From: Neobacillus niacini NBRC 15566
GTDB taxonomy: Bacteria; Bacillota; Bacilli; Bacillales; Cytobacillaceae
Direction of reading: 5' to 3'
Length of the DNA stretch: 64,000 nt
Assembly (NCBI RefSeq): GCF_001591505.1
Contig: NZ_BCVA01000002.1
Location: forward strand, 62,001 to 126,000
In this document: positions 35,167-43,704 of the stretch, in pieces
Layout of the letters: each line of letters begins with the position of its first letter
How positions within the stretch are numbered: position 1 is the stretch's first letter
Translations under genes and position numbers: made by a program
Notes under the pieces: generated by a model
What the model was told of the DNA's origin: nothing
Databases searched by the model: none
Seen by the model: the letters and a program-made list of their open reading frames with translations, nothing else

Positions 35167-35589
35167 ATGGGGGAAGAACATAAGGTTGTATGTATATGTA
35201 AGGATCTGCAGCAACTATTAGAAGAACAAAAAAATTTATCCTTTGAAGATTTTCGTTTTATATGTGACGATTTTGGATATGACACGATTCCGTTTATCCT
35301 TTCAACAGGGAAGTGCCAATTTGAGGCTTTTGGATGGAATAATAATGGTAACTTTTTTACAACAAATGTATTTCGATTAGAAGCAATAGATGTTAGGAAA
35401 TGCTGCGCAACAGTATCACTACTTGAGCCTGTAGATATAGACGGTTATCCAGTGGATTTATGTGACCATGTATTTTCATTAAGAACAACCTCGAATTGTT
35501 TAGTTATAGACCTAACCTGTTTTAAATCAATACAGCCGCTCTCACCTAGATTAGTGAATAGGCTCCTACCTATAGTGGAACCAAAATGA
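35167..35589 (+). CDS. CotY/CotZ-family spore coat or exosporium protein
   Basis: A 140-residue Cys-rich protein. KVVCICKDLQQLLEEQ, DTIPFILSTGKCQFEAFGW, VFRLEAIDVRKCCATVSLLEPVD and CLVIDLTCFKSIQPL follow the order of CotZ/CotY, which form disulphide-linked lattices in the Bacillus spore crust or exosporium. It has fewer cysteines (eight) than typical CotZ and lacks the Cys-rich N-terminal motif in full. AAGGAGG precedes ATG 35167. It is probably co-transcribed with the ATP-grasp gene and ended by the hairpin at 35595-35622. Confidence 0.8.
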   Translation: MGEEHKVVCICKDLQQLLEEQKNLSFEDFRFICDDFGYDTIPFILSTGKCQFEAFGWNNNGNFFTTNVFRLEAIDVRKCCATVSLLEPVDIDGYPVDLCDHVFSLRTTSNCLVIDLTCFKSIQPLSPRLVNRLLPIVEPK

Positions 35590-35594
35590 TTCAG

Positions 35595-35626
35595 AAGCCC
35601 AATTAGATTGGGCTTATTCTTTTTTT
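35595..35626 (+). terminator. Terminator after the CotZ-like gene
   Basis: Arms AAGCCCAAT (35595-35603) and ATTGGGCTT (35607-35615), followed by ATTCTTTTTTT. Confidence 0.8.
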
Positions 35627-35715
35627 CGAAAAGTGGTTTATTTGGATATGTGTCTATCGCACATTTTTATAGATTTGAATAGGATATATGGAATTCAAAA
35701 AAGGAGGTAATGTAA

Positions 35716-35823
35716 ATGTCTGGTTCACATGGCGGGTACGGCGCAGGCTTTGCTCTTCTAGTTGTATTGTTCATTTTGTTAATTATTATTGGGGCTTCTT
35801 GGGGCCGAGGATACTACTATTAA
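35716..35823 (+). CDS. YjcZ-family sporulation micro-protein
   Basis: A 35-residue peptide, MSGSHGGYGAGFALLVVLFI..., with a Gly-rich head, one membrane helix and an aromatic GRGYYY end. This is the pattern of YjcZ/YtzM-type sporulation proteins in Bacillus, small proteins of unknown mechanism found in spore coats. AAGGAGG lies eight bases before the ATG. Confidence 0.8.
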   Translation: MSGSHGGYGAGFALLVVLFILLIIIGASWGRGYYY

Positions 35824-35843
35824 TTTAAAAAGGGGGTTATAAT

Positions 35844-35981
35844 ATGCCATTTGGATATGGATACGGTGGATGTGGCTATGGAGGTTATGGTTACGGAGGC
35901 TGTGGATTTGGCGGCGGCTTTGCGTTAATCGTCGTTTTATTTATCCTATTAATTATCGTAGGTGCAGCTTGCTTTAGATAA
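35844..35981 (+). CDS. YjcZ-family sporulation micro-protein, Gly/Tyr-rich
   Basis: A 45-residue peptide beginning [19 protein letters not shown], then one membrane helix ([17 protein letters not shown]) and CFR. Its membrane part is nearly the same as in the preceding gene ([15 protein letters not shown]), so the two are tandem duplicates with different Gly-rich heads. AAAGGGGG precedes the ATG. Two cysteines in the head could crosslink it into the coat. Confidence 0.8.
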   Translation: MPFGYGYGGCGYGGYGYGGCGFGGGFALIVVLFILLIIVGAACFR

Positions 35982-35998
35982 AAATATTTGGATAAAAG

Positions 35999-36026
35999 GC
36001 CCTCTTGACTAGTCAAGAGGGCTTTT
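35999..36026. terminator. Bidirectional palindromic terminator
   Basis: GCCCTCTTGACTAGTCAAGAGGGC is a perfect inverted repeat (24 bases, written here in full only by its arms GCCCTCTTGACT/AGTCAAGAGGGC), flanked by A and T runs; it serves the micro-protein genes and the leftward gene at 36009. Confidence 0.8.
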
Positions 36027-36488
36027 TACTAGTGATGAAAATGAATCATTCTGTCTCCACTTTTTAAATTCAATGATTTCGGCAGATAATTTTTTTAATG
36101 TAAAGCTGATAACAGCGGCATCATCAAGGATTCCTAAGCCAACAAGAAAGTCAGGGACCACATCTAAAGGAGAAACGAAATATAGGATTGCCCCAATAAT
36201 GGTTAAGATTGTAGCAGGGGCAACATTTTTATATTCGCCTTTAGAATATGCCTGGACTAAATCAAAAAATAATTGCAGCTTTTCCCAAGCATCACCTAAA
36301 GTGCCTTTATTATTTTTCGCTTTGAGTATTGCCTTTTTCAGTAAGCCTTCAGTCTTTTTGGGATTGTCAATGTACCCCTTTGCATTTTGCCGATGTCTTT
36401 TTGCCTCATCATCAATTTTTGTGTCCAACATTTGCATACACATCCCTACATAGAAATACATAAAGTTAGTGTACCTCAAAATATCCAT
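36009..36488 (-). CDS. DUF1232 (YkvA-like) protein
   Basis: A protein of up to 159 residues. The DUF1232 core is at about 88-125: ATILTIIGAILYFVSPLDVVPDFLVGLGILDDAAV, given by its ends, with the hallmark SPLDxxPDFLxGxGxLDD. The domain forms a short membrane-associated hairpin; function is unknown. The start is uncertain: ATG 36488, 36461 and 36437 are all possible, the last having AGGG six bases upstream. It follows the FtsH-like gene by five bases, so the two are probably co-transcribed. Confidence 0.75.
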   Translation of the reverse strand: MDILRYTNFMYFYVGMCMQMLDTKIDDEAKRHRQNAKGYIDNPKKTEGLLKKAILKAKNNKGTLGDAWEKLQLFFDLVQAYSKGEYKNVAPATILTIIGAILYFVSPLDVVPDFLVGLGILDDAAVISFTLKKLSAEIIEFKKWRQNDSFSSLVKSPLD

Positions 36489-36493
36489 TTCAT

Positions 36494-38230
36494 TTATGCA
36501 GAAACATCATTACTATTTACTGTAGTTTTTCCCCAAACAATTTCTTCAACCTCAAAGCCTTCAAGTGTTTCTTTCTTTAATAAGCAATCAACTAATTGCT
36601 GGTATTGAATCTGATGACTTTTTATTAGATTCTCTGCTTTTTCTAAACCTTTTTTAAACAGTTCTTGCATTTTTTCTTCTTTGTCCTGTTTGTTAAAAGT
36701 AAGGGTAAACCCTTCCTGCAGCATACCCGTATCTACCATTTGTTCGATAATTTGCTTTGCCTGCTGTACATCTCCACTGACACCTATGCTATGTTCACCA
36801 AGCAGCATTCTCTCGGCAACACCACCGGCTAGCACCATTGCGACCCGGTCTAGTAAATCACTTGTTGTTGATAAATGAACCTCTTTGGGAATAGGTGCCA
36901 CATAACCGAGTGCCTCACCACGTGGGATAATGGTCGCTTTTCTAACAGATCCTGGCTTCGTTAATGAAGCTACTATGGCATGCCCTGCTTCATGAATGGC
37001 CACACGGCGCTTCGTATCAAGATCCTGTAAAGACCGTGAAGTACTTCCTAATATCGTCCGGTCAAGAGCATAATCAAGATCGCCTTTAGTAAGTACATCC
37101 TGCCGATTTCGTACTGCCCTTCTGCTGGCTGTTTCAAATAATGATTGCAGCTCTGCTCCTGAAAAACCGGACGTACTTTCGGCTAAATCATCTAAAGAGT
37201 CTGTAACGTCATTACTAAGTGCCTTCCCTTTTGTATGAATTTCGATAATTTCTCTTCTTCCTTTTGTATCAGGAAGGGGAATGTGAAACGTAAAGTCAAT
37301 TCTACCCGGCCTTAGGAATGCTTCGTCAAGCATATCTTTTCTGTTCGTGGCGGCGATAAATAATATTCCATCATTGGAATGCCCTCCATCGAGCTGAACT
37401 AGAAGTTCGGTTAATGTTTTTTCTGCTTCTTCACCGCCATGGGCTTTTCTTCTGCCGGCCAAGGCATCTACTTCATCAATAAAGATTACTGCTGGACCTT
37501 GTTTTCTTGCAGTCTGAAATAAAGAGCGAACCCTGCTGGCCCCAACTCCTACAAATAACTCATTGAAAGCCGATCCGCTGGCTGAATAGAAAGCCGCATC
37601 TAATTCACGGGCAATCGCCTGAGCTAATAAAGTTTTTCCAGTGCCTGGAGGTCCATACAATAAAATTCCTTTAGGTGGTTTAATCCCCATTTTAAGAGCC
37701 CTTTCCGGCTCTTTCAGTGTTGAAAGTGTCTGGATAATTTCTTCCTTCATTTCATCACCAATCCCGCCAACATCCTCTAAACTAATGGACGGAAGCGGTC
37801 GTGCTTGTGAAACACTATTCTTCATAGAATTTGATAGCCCAAGCCCACCTTTTGTTTTTTGAAGTACAATAGCAGTTCCAACAAGTGCCAGTATTATTCC
37901 GGCCATAATCCACTTTCCAAAACGACTGTTATTAGAAAAAGAATAATTAATATTATATTTCTCGACGAGTTTGTCAATCATTTGACTATTCGGCGGAACG
38001 TGTGATTCATATTTAAAACCGTCCACTGTAAGTTTAATGCTGCCGTCAGAGTGTTCAGTCAGTGCTACTGGTTTCCCATTTTGTTTTTGAATGGTTTCTT
38101 CAACTGAGGAGAAAGGAATTTCAATTTCTTTATTGGTTGTTTGGAAAAACCAAGTTACTCCACCAAGTATTATTAGTAACGCTGCGATGAGCGGAATAAT
38201 CTTTGAAACTAGTTTTTTACTTTGATTCAA
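36494..38230 (-). CDS. FtsH-like membrane AAA+ zinc metalloprotease
   Basis: A 578-residue protease of FtsH architecture: membrane helices at about 12-30 and 108-126 flank a small extracellular domain, then the AAA+ module with Walker A GPPGTGKT, pore-loop FVGVGASRVR, Walker B IFIDEVDAL and second region of homology (ATNRKDMLDEAFLRPGRID), and the M41 peptidase domain with HEAGH and third ligand Asp in SGDVQQAKQI. It would extract and degrade membrane or regulatory proteins. It is shorter than housekeeping FtsH (about 640-670) and sits away from the tilS-hpt-ftsH locus, so it is likely a second paralogue. TTG 38230 (AAGGAG nine bases upstream) is favoured over the ATG at 38239. Confidence 0.88.
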   Translation of the reverse strand: MNQSKKLVSKIIPLIAALLIILGGVTWFFQTTNKEIEIPFSSVEETIQKQNGKPVALTEHSDGSIKLTVDGFKYESHVPPNSQMIDKLVEKYNINYSFSNNSRFGKWIMAGIILALVGTAIVLQKTKGGLGLSNSMKNSVSQARPLPSISLEDVGGIGDEMKEEIIQTLSTLKEPERALKMGIKPPKGILLYGPPGTGKTLLAQAIARELDAAFYSASGSAFNELFVGVGASRVRSLFQTARKQGPAVIFIDEVDALAGRRKAHGGEEAEKTLTELLVQLDGGHSNDGILFIAATNRKDMLDEAFLRPGRIDFTFHIPLPDTKGRREIIEIHTKGKALSNDVTDSLDDLAESTSGFSGAELQSLFETASRRAVRNRQDVLTKGDLDYALDRTILGSTSRSLQDLDTKRRVAIHEAGHAIVASLTKPGSVRKATIIPRGEALGYVAPIPKEVHLSTTSDLLDRVAMVLAGGVAERMLLGEHSIGVSGDVQQAKQIIEQMVDTGMLQEGFTLTFNKQDKEEKMQELFKKGLEKAENLIKSHQIQYQQLVDCLLKKETLEGFEVEEIVWGKTTVNSNDVSA

Positions 38231-38350
38231 TTCAGTCATCTCCTTAATCAGAGTCTAATTCTATTATAAAAGAAAAATGATAAAAGACGATGTGGGAATG
38301 GGTGGAAATAGATTTCCAGTTGGGATGTATTAAAGGATTGCAAATTTCAC

Positions 38351-38378
38351 CTCGTACATATAAGATTAAGGGTACGAG
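38351..38378 (+). other. Hairpin in the prfC leader
   Basis: Arms CTCGTAC (38351-38357) and GTACGAG (38372-38378) with a 14-base loop, followed by AAAAATTTTTGG. It could be a weak attenuator or mRNA-stability element 35 bases before the prfC start. No known leader class is recognised. Confidence 0.35.
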
Positions 38379-38414
38379 AAAAATTTTTGGATTGTCAAAA
38401 GAGAGGAATTAGAA

Positions 38415-39995
38415 ATGGGTAACAATTTTAAAGAAGAAGTATTATCGCGTAGAACATTTGCGATTATTTCTCACCCGGATGCCGGGAAAACAACACTTAC
38501 GGAAAAATTATTATTATTTGGCGGAGCGATTCGCGACGCTGGTACGGTCAAAGCAAAAAAAACAGGTAAGTTTGCAACGAGTGACTGGATGGAAATTGAA
38601 AAACAACGGGGGATTTCTGTTACGTCAAGCGTTATGCAATTTGATTATAATGACTTTCGTGTTAATATTTTGGACACTCCCGGACACCAGGATTTTAGTG
38701 AAGATACGTATCGTACTTTAATGGCCGTTGATAGTGCTGTTATGATCATCGATTCTGCAAAAGGGATTGAGGAACAAACATTAAAACTATTTAAAGTCTG
38801 CCGCATGCGTGGAATTCCAATCTTTACTTTTATTAATAAGCTAGATCGACAAGGAAAAGCGCCATTAGAGCTTCTGGCTGAATTAGAAGAGGTACTTGGA
38901 ATTGAGTCTTATCCAATGAACTGGCCAATTGGGATGGGTAAAGAGTTCCTCGGGATTTACGACCGTTATTACAATCGAATCGAACAATTTAGAGTAAATG
39001 AAGAAGAGCGTTTTATTTCATTAAATAGCGATGGAGAAATAGAAGGTGACCATCCTTTAAAGGCTTCTGGTTTGTATGACCAAACGCTTGAAGAGATTAT
39101 GCTGTTAAACGAAGCTGGGAATGATTTCACTGCTGAAAAAGTAGCGGATGGTAAAATTACCCCGGTATTCTTTGGCAGTGCACTAACGACTTTCGGTGTC
39201 CAAACCTTCCTAGAGACTTATCTGCAATTTGCTCCAGCACCAATGGCTCGTAATTCATCGATAGGTGAAATCAATCCGCTTGGTGAGCAATTTTCGGGAT
39301 TTGTTTTCAAAATTCAAGCAAACATGAACCCTGCCCATCGTGACCGGATTGCCTTTGTTCGTATTTGTTCTGGTAAATTTGAACGAGGAATGACTGTAAA
39401 TATTCCTCGCTTAGGTAAACAAATAAAACTCTCCCAGTCCACCTCTTTTATGGCTGAGGAAAGAAATACAGTGGATGAGGCGGTTAGCGGGGACATTATT
39501 GGTCTTTATGATACAGGTACTTACCAAATTGGGGATACGATTACTTCCGGTAAAGACAATTTTCAATTTGAAAGACTGCCGCAATTCACACCTGAGCTTT
39601 TTGTTAGGGTTTCTGCAAAGAATGTAATGAAACAAAAATCATTTTATAAAGGAATTCAGCAACTTGTTCAAGAGGGTGCTATCCAGCTCTATAAAACAGT
39701 AAAAACAGATGATTACTTATTAGGTGCGGTTGGACAATTACAATTTGAGGTTTTTGAACATCGGATGAGAAATGAATACAATGCTGAGGTATTGATGGAA
39801 CGTATAGGTTCTAAAATTGGCAGATGGATAGAAGGGGAAGTCGTGGATGAAAATCTCTCGAGTTCTAGAAGTTTGCTTGTAAAGGACCGCTTTGATCATT
39901 ATGTCTTCTTATTTGAAAATGATTTTGCACTTCGTTGGTTCCAAGAAAAGAATCCAGAAGTTAAGCTTTATAACCCTATGGATCAGGACGAGTAA
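38415..39995 (+). CDS. prfC: Peptide chain release factor 3
   Basis: A 526-residue translational GTPase that recycles RF1/RF2 from the ribosome. The G1 motif [16 protein letters not shown]2 region with [11 protein letters not shown]3 DTPGHQDF and G4 NKLDR are present, and the C-terminal region ([16 protein letters not shown]) is RF3-specific. GAGAGGA precedes the ATG. Standalone gene with terminator at 39994-40022. RF3 is missing in many Firmicutes, including B. subtilis, so its presence is a lineage marker. Confidence 0.94.
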   Translation: MGNNFKEEVLSRRTFAIISHPDAGKTTLTEKLLLFGGAIRDAGTVKAKKTGKFATSDWMEIEKQRGISVTSSVMQFDYNDFRVNILDTPGHQDFSEDTYRTLMAVDSAVMIIDSAKGIEEQTLKLFKVCRMRGIPIFTFINKLDRQGKAPLELLAELEEVLGIESYPMNWPIGMGKEFLGIYDRYYNRIEQFRVNEEERFISLNSDGEIEGDHPLKASGLYDQTLEEIMLLNEAGNDFTAEKVADGKITPVFFGSALTTFGVQTFLETYLQFAPAPMARNSSIGEINPLGEQFSGFVFKIQANMNPAHRDRIAFVRICSGKFERGMTVNIPRLGKQIKLSQSTSFMAEERNTVDEAVSGDIIGLYDTGTYQIGDTITSGKDNFQFERLPQFTPELFVRVSAKNVMKQKSFYKGIQQLVQEGAIQLYKTVKTDDYLLGAVGQLQFEVFEHRMRNEYNAEVLMERIGSKIGRWIEGEVVDENLSSSRSLLVKDRFDHYVFLFENDFALRWFQEKNPEVKLYNPMDQDE

Positions 39996-40022
39996 AAGAC
40001 GGGATATTACCCGTCTTTTTTT
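39994..40022 (+). terminator. Terminator after prfC
   Basis: Arms AAAAGACGGG (39994-40003) and CCCGTCTTTT (40010-40019), loop of six bases, T-rich tail. Confidence 0.8.
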
Positions 40023-40127
40023 ATATAAAAAATGCAGAAAATTCAGATAAATTTCTTGACTATTATTTTCAAAACAACTTACAATGAGTACAAATGTCAA
40101 CTTAACATATTCTGGGAGGTAATAGAA

Positions 40128-41225
40128 ATGGATTATAACTATTTTTTTACAGGATTTCCGGGTTTTATCTGCAATCAATTAATTCGGGAAGTTTTAAAAA
40201 GGAATGAAAGGAAAGGAATTATTTACGTATTAGTTCTTCAAGGCATGATGGATAAAGCAAGGAAAGAACGACATGCTATTATTACAGAATTAGGTCTAAA
40301 GGATGATTCTTTTATCCTTATAGAAGGGGATATCACCCAGCCCTCACTCATGATTTTTGAAGATAACCTTGTTATTCTAAACAAAAGGGTAACCCACGTT
40401 TTTCATCTTGCGGCTATTTATGATTTGGCAGTACCAAGAGATATTGCTTTAAGAATTAATGTGAATGGGACTAATAATGTGAATGAGTGGGTGCGAGGGC
40501 TTACTCGCTTAAAACGTTATGTCTATTTTAGTACGGCATATGTTGTGGGAAAACGAGAGGGAAATCTTTTAGAGACTGAACTTATTCGTCCTGCAAGTTT
40601 CAAAAATCATTATGAAGAAACAAAATATGAGGCGGAAGTCTTGGTTGAAAATTTAAAAGAAGAAGTCCCAATTACAATTATTCGTCCTGGGATTGTTAAA
40701 GGTCATTCACAAACAGGAGAAACAATAAAATTTGATGGTCCATACTTTATGATGAATTTTTTGGAGAGATTAAAATACCTCCCACTCCTCCCAAAATTGG
40801 GAAAGGGCGAAGCTTATGTTAATTTGGTCCCAATTGACTATATCATAGCAGCCACAGTATATCTCAGCTTTTTAGAAAATGGTGTCGGTAAGACATATCA
40901 TTTGACTGATCCTCGTCCCTACCGTGCATCAGAAATATACACCTTTTTGATGGAGGAATTACTTAACAAGAAACCAATAGGCACACTCCCAATATCAGTT
41001 GGCAAATGGTTTCTTTCTATAAAGCCAATGAGAAAGTATCTGGGTGTTGAAAAAGAAGCACTGGATTATTTTACGTGGATGGGTCATTTTGATTGTACAC
41101 AAGCAGTCCATGACTTAGAGGGGTCAGGAATTAAGTGCCCTGATTTTAAGGATGGTATAAAGTCAATGACTGCTTTTTACTTAAAACAAAAGGATAATCC
41201 AAACTATCAAATACCCATTTTATGA
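40128..41225 (+). CDS. Extended short-chain dehydrogenase/reductase (fatty acyl-CoA reductase-like)
   Basis: A 365-residue NAD(P)-binding protein of the NAD_binding_4 type found in thioester reductases and fatty acyl-CoA reductases. The nucleotide loop is TGFPGFI (8-14), followed by VFHLAAIYDLAV, NVNGTNNV, STAYVVG and the catalytic pair Tyr162/Lys166 in HYEETKYEAE, then TIIRPGIVKGHS. ATG 40128 is chosen for the GGGAGGT nine bases upstream. A role in lipid or polyketide-like thioester reduction is possible; a sugar-type epimerase is less likely. Alone in its transcription unit. Confidence 0.78.
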   Translation: MDYNYFFTGFPGFICNQLIREVLKRNERKGIIYVLVLQGMMDKARKERHAIITELGLKDDSFILIEGDITQPSLMIFEDNLVILNKRVTHVFHLAAIYDLAVPRDIALRINVNGTNNVNEWVRGLTRLKRYVYFSTAYVVGKREGNLLETELIRPASFKNHYEETKYEAEVLVENLKEEVPITIIRPGIVKGHSQTGETIKFDGPYFMMNFLERLKYLPLLPKLGKGEAYVNLVPIDYIIAATVYLSFLENGVGKTYHLTDPRPYRASEIYTFLMEELLNKKPIGTLPISVGKWFLSIKPMRKYLGVEKEALDYFTWMGHFDCTQAVHDLEGSGIKCPDFKDGIKSMTAFYLKQKDNPNYQIPIL

Positions 41226-41335
41226 ATTTAACATAAAGATACTATTCAAAAATATTTCTTATATACCTCGTTTATTCAGACGTTTACTGGTAAAACTAAT
41301 TTGGAAGTAACTTACAGTAGAAACGAGATAGAGAA

Positions 41336-41809
41336 ATGAAAAAAATGAGTAAATTAGAAGCTGTTTTATGGAGTATAGCCTTTCCGGGATTCAGCCAGCT
41401 ATTAAGTGGTCAGTACATTAAAGGTATTTTCTTTGTAATTTTAGAATTTATGATAAATGTGAATAGTCATTTTAATAGTGCGATTATGTACAGCTTCTTA
41501 GGTGAAATTAATAAAGCTGAATCCGTACTTAATTACCAGTGGCTAATGTTTTATCCATGTGTTTATATGTTTGCAATGTGGGATGGTTATCGTTCAGCAA
41601 TGCCGAATGAGGAAAAGTACTCTTATTTACCTTTTGTATTTTCCGCTTATTTTGTCACGGTAGGATTAATGATTTCACCAAAGTTCACGATTTTTAATAT
41701 TCATCCAGGACCTGTTTTTTTACCTATGTCATTTGTCATTCCGGGGGTACTCACTGGTTTCTTGATAAAATGGATTTTACAAATTCGAGAAAAGAAGCTT
41801 CAAAGCTGA
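41336..41809 (+). CDS. Membrane protein of unknown function
   Basis: A 157-residue protein with four to five hydrophobic segments. AFPGFSQLLSGQYIKGIFFVILEF at the N-terminus is the GxGQxxxGxxxxG-like pattern seen in TM2-type and YxxF-type small membrane proteins. WDGYRSA lies between helices. No function is recognised. Start is ATG 41336 or the ATG three codons later. The hairpin at 41795-41829 terminates it. Confidence 0.6.
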   Translation: MKKMSKLEAVLWSIAFPGFSQLLSGQYIKGIFFVILEFMINVNSHFNSAIMYSFLGEINKAESVLNYQWLMFYPCVYMFAMWDGYRSAMPNEEKYSYLPFVFSAYFVTVGLMISPKFTIFNIHPGPVFLPMSFVIPGVLTGFLIKWILQIREKKLQS

Positions 41810-41829
41810 CACAGTTTTGAAGCTTTTTT
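41795..41829 (+). terminator. Terminator after the membrane-protein gene
   Basis: Arms AAGCTTCAAA (41795-41804) and TTTGAAGCTT (41816-41825), then T5. The left arm overlaps the gene's last codons. Confidence 0.8.
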
Positions 41830-41921
41830 ATGGAAATTTTTGATGTGCCCCCATAAACCGCTTTTAATATAACGTAAATCTTTAGTGTTAGCGGTCGTTC
41901 AATAATAATGAGGTGAACAAG

Positions 41922-42829
41922 TTGAAAAAGCATACCAATCCATTAAAAAAATTTTCAAAGGTGCTCTCGCAATAATTGTTACAAGTGCAGTTGTATTTCC
42001 TGCTACAAATGTTTTTGCTGATGAAACGACCAGCGAGCCACCAATAATAGATCTCGAAGCAGATTCTCGCTCTAGTGATAAAGAACAAACACCTTTACTA
42101 TTACCAGGGGATTTCTTTTATTTTTCGAAGTTATTATTAGAAAAAATTCATCTTGCTCTTACTTTTGATGATATAAAAGAAACAAAATTAATGGCTGAAT
42201 ATGCAGGGGAACGACTTGCAGAGGCTGAAGCCTTGTTTACTGAGGGTAATGAAGAAGAGGCAGTAGAAACGATGAAAAAAGCAATAGATCATATAGACAA
42301 AGCAGAAGAACATGTCACCAATGTTGAGGAAGAGGCTTCGGAGGAAATAGTAGTAGATGAATTAAATGAAAACAAAGGATGCAGTTTCACAAAATATTAT
42401 CGCTCTTACTGCTGCAATGGAAAAGGTGAAAAATCAGTTGCCAAAGCTGCATTGCAAAGGAATATTGAAAAAAGCTATGCAAAGCTTGCCAAGAAAATGG
42501 AAAAGCGGGAAAAGAAACAACAACAAAAGAACTCTGAATTTCAGAATGAAGAATCAGCAGCTCCTTCTGAACTTGACCCTAGCATGGAAACCACTTCTCC
42601 TAAAAGAGATGAAGAAATAACACCTGAGGTTTCCTCGCAAGTAACCACACAACCAGCAATGAAGGAGATTCAACAAACAGCAGTACAAGAGAAAAAATCA
42701 GCCAAACAAGAACTTCAACAACAAAGGATTGAAGCAAGAGAAGCAGTTAAAGAAAAAAAGGAAGAAATGAAGCAAGCAGCAAAAGAATGGAAGCAACACA
42801 GTAAAAGAAATAACGATAAAGGAAATTAA
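41922..42829 (+). pseudogene. Secreted DUF5667-type protein with three apparent single-base indels
   Basis: Reading from TTG 41922 (GAGGTG six bases upstream) gives MKKHTNPLKKF and then a stop 16 codons in. Adding one A to the A7 run at 41945-41951 yields a perfect Sec signal peptide (KKIFKGALAIIVTSAVVF ... NVFADE) and the DUF5667 core LLPGDFFYFSKLLLEKIHLALT. A second defect is an extra G at 42377-42378 and a third a missing C near 42435: between them the neighbouring frame gives KDAVSQNIIALTAAMEKVKN, the expected family sequence, while the open frame gives an unlikely Cys/Tyr-rich stretch. The tail is Lys/Gln/Glu-rich. Corrected length is about 302 residues. Decay or read errors. Confidence 0.75.
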
Positions 42830-42926
42830 TAGAAACATAGCAACAATAAACAGGAAAACACAGCCCATCTTGGTGCATTTTTTTCAGTTTGCTATTACCT
42901 CCAAAAAATCCAATTTGTCAGCCTTA

Positions 42927-42935
42927 TGGTATAAT
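42927..42935 (+). promoter_or_regulatory. Extended -10 promoter of sigI
   Basis: TGGTATAAT (extended -10 with TATAAT at 42930-42935) lies 23 bases before the sigI start. No good -35 is seen. CCTCC at 42898-42902 is reminiscent of the C-rich -35 of SigI promoters, but the matching -10 is not clear. Confidence 0.4.
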
Positions 42936-42957
42936 TGGTTCTTAGAGAGGTGAGGCA

Positions 42958-43704
42958 ATGCTAGGTTTATTGTTTTTAACCAAAAATAAAAAGCGTACTT
43001 TAGAAGAGTCGGTCCGATTAATTCAACAAGGCGACCACTTTTTACTTAATGAAATTATAGAGGCTTATAAGCCATTTATTGCAAAAAACGTATCTTCCGT
43101 ATGTAAACGATATATTTATGATACCGACGATGAATTTAGTATTGGTCTAATTGCATTTAATGAAGCAATTGAAAAATATTCAGCCGAGAAGGGCAGTTCC
43201 CTGCTTAGTTTTGCTGAAGTGATTATAAAACGAAGGGTAATTGATTATATTCGGAAGCAAACAAAAGACCAGCATGTTAGTATTGATTTAACTTATTCTT
43301 CCATTGAGGAAGAATCAGCAGGCATGGTTATTGTAAACGAGCTGTCACTTGAGGAATATAAGAAAAAGTCGGACGAAGAAATTAGGAAAGAAGAAATAAT
43401 CCAATTTCAGACATTATTAACATCATTTGATTTAAGCTTCAGCGATTTAGTTGAGAATTCACCAAAGCATGCTGATGCAAGAGAGAACGCCATTAAAGTC
43501 GCAAAGCTATTAGTTGAAAATAGGGAATTAAGGGACGCTTTATTTGAGAAAAAGCGTCTTCCTATAAAGCAGCTAGAAAAAATGGTGAATGTCAGTAGAA
43601 AGACGATTGAACGGAACCGGAAATATATTATTGCAATTTCACTTATATTATCGAGTGACTATGTTTATTTAAATGATTATTTAAAGGGGGTGCTAGAGAC
43701 ATGA
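42958..43704 (+). CDS. sigI: RNA polymerase sigma factor SigI
   Basis: A 248-residue alternative sigma factor. Region 2 is YDTDDEFSIGLIAFNEAIEKYSAEKGSSLLSFAEVII, given by its ends, with KRRVIDYIRKQ; the SigI-specific C-terminal domain has KKRLPIKQLEKMVNVSRKTIERNRKYIIA. SigI controls heat and cell-wall stress genes in Bacillus. GAGGTGAGG precedes the ATG. The downstream gene rsgI overlaps by four bases and encodes its membrane anti-sigma factor, the standard operon. Confidence 0.93.
   Translation: MLGLLFLTKNKKRTLEESVRLIQQGDHFLLNEIIEAYKPFIAKNVSSVCKRYIYDTDDEFSIGLIAFNEAIEKYSAEKGSSLLSFAEVIIKRRVIDYIRKQTKDQHVSIDLTYSSIEEESAGMVIVNELSLEEYKKKSDEEIRKEEIIQFQTLLTSFDLSFSDLVENSPKHADARENAIKVAKLLVENRELRDALFEKKRLPIKQLEKMVNVSRKTIERNRKYIIAISLILSSDYVYLNDYLKGVLET

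Noticed and set aside
36073-36453. 126-codon open frame antisense to the DUF1232 gene
   Set aside because: Shadow of the conserved DUF1232 gene on the other strand; Ser/Phe-rich translation and no start signal.
42366-42620. Separate 84-codon gene inside the DUF5667 region
   Set aside because: Only its first 25 codons look protein-like, and they are the continuation of the DUF5667 protein in a shifted frame; the rest is noise.
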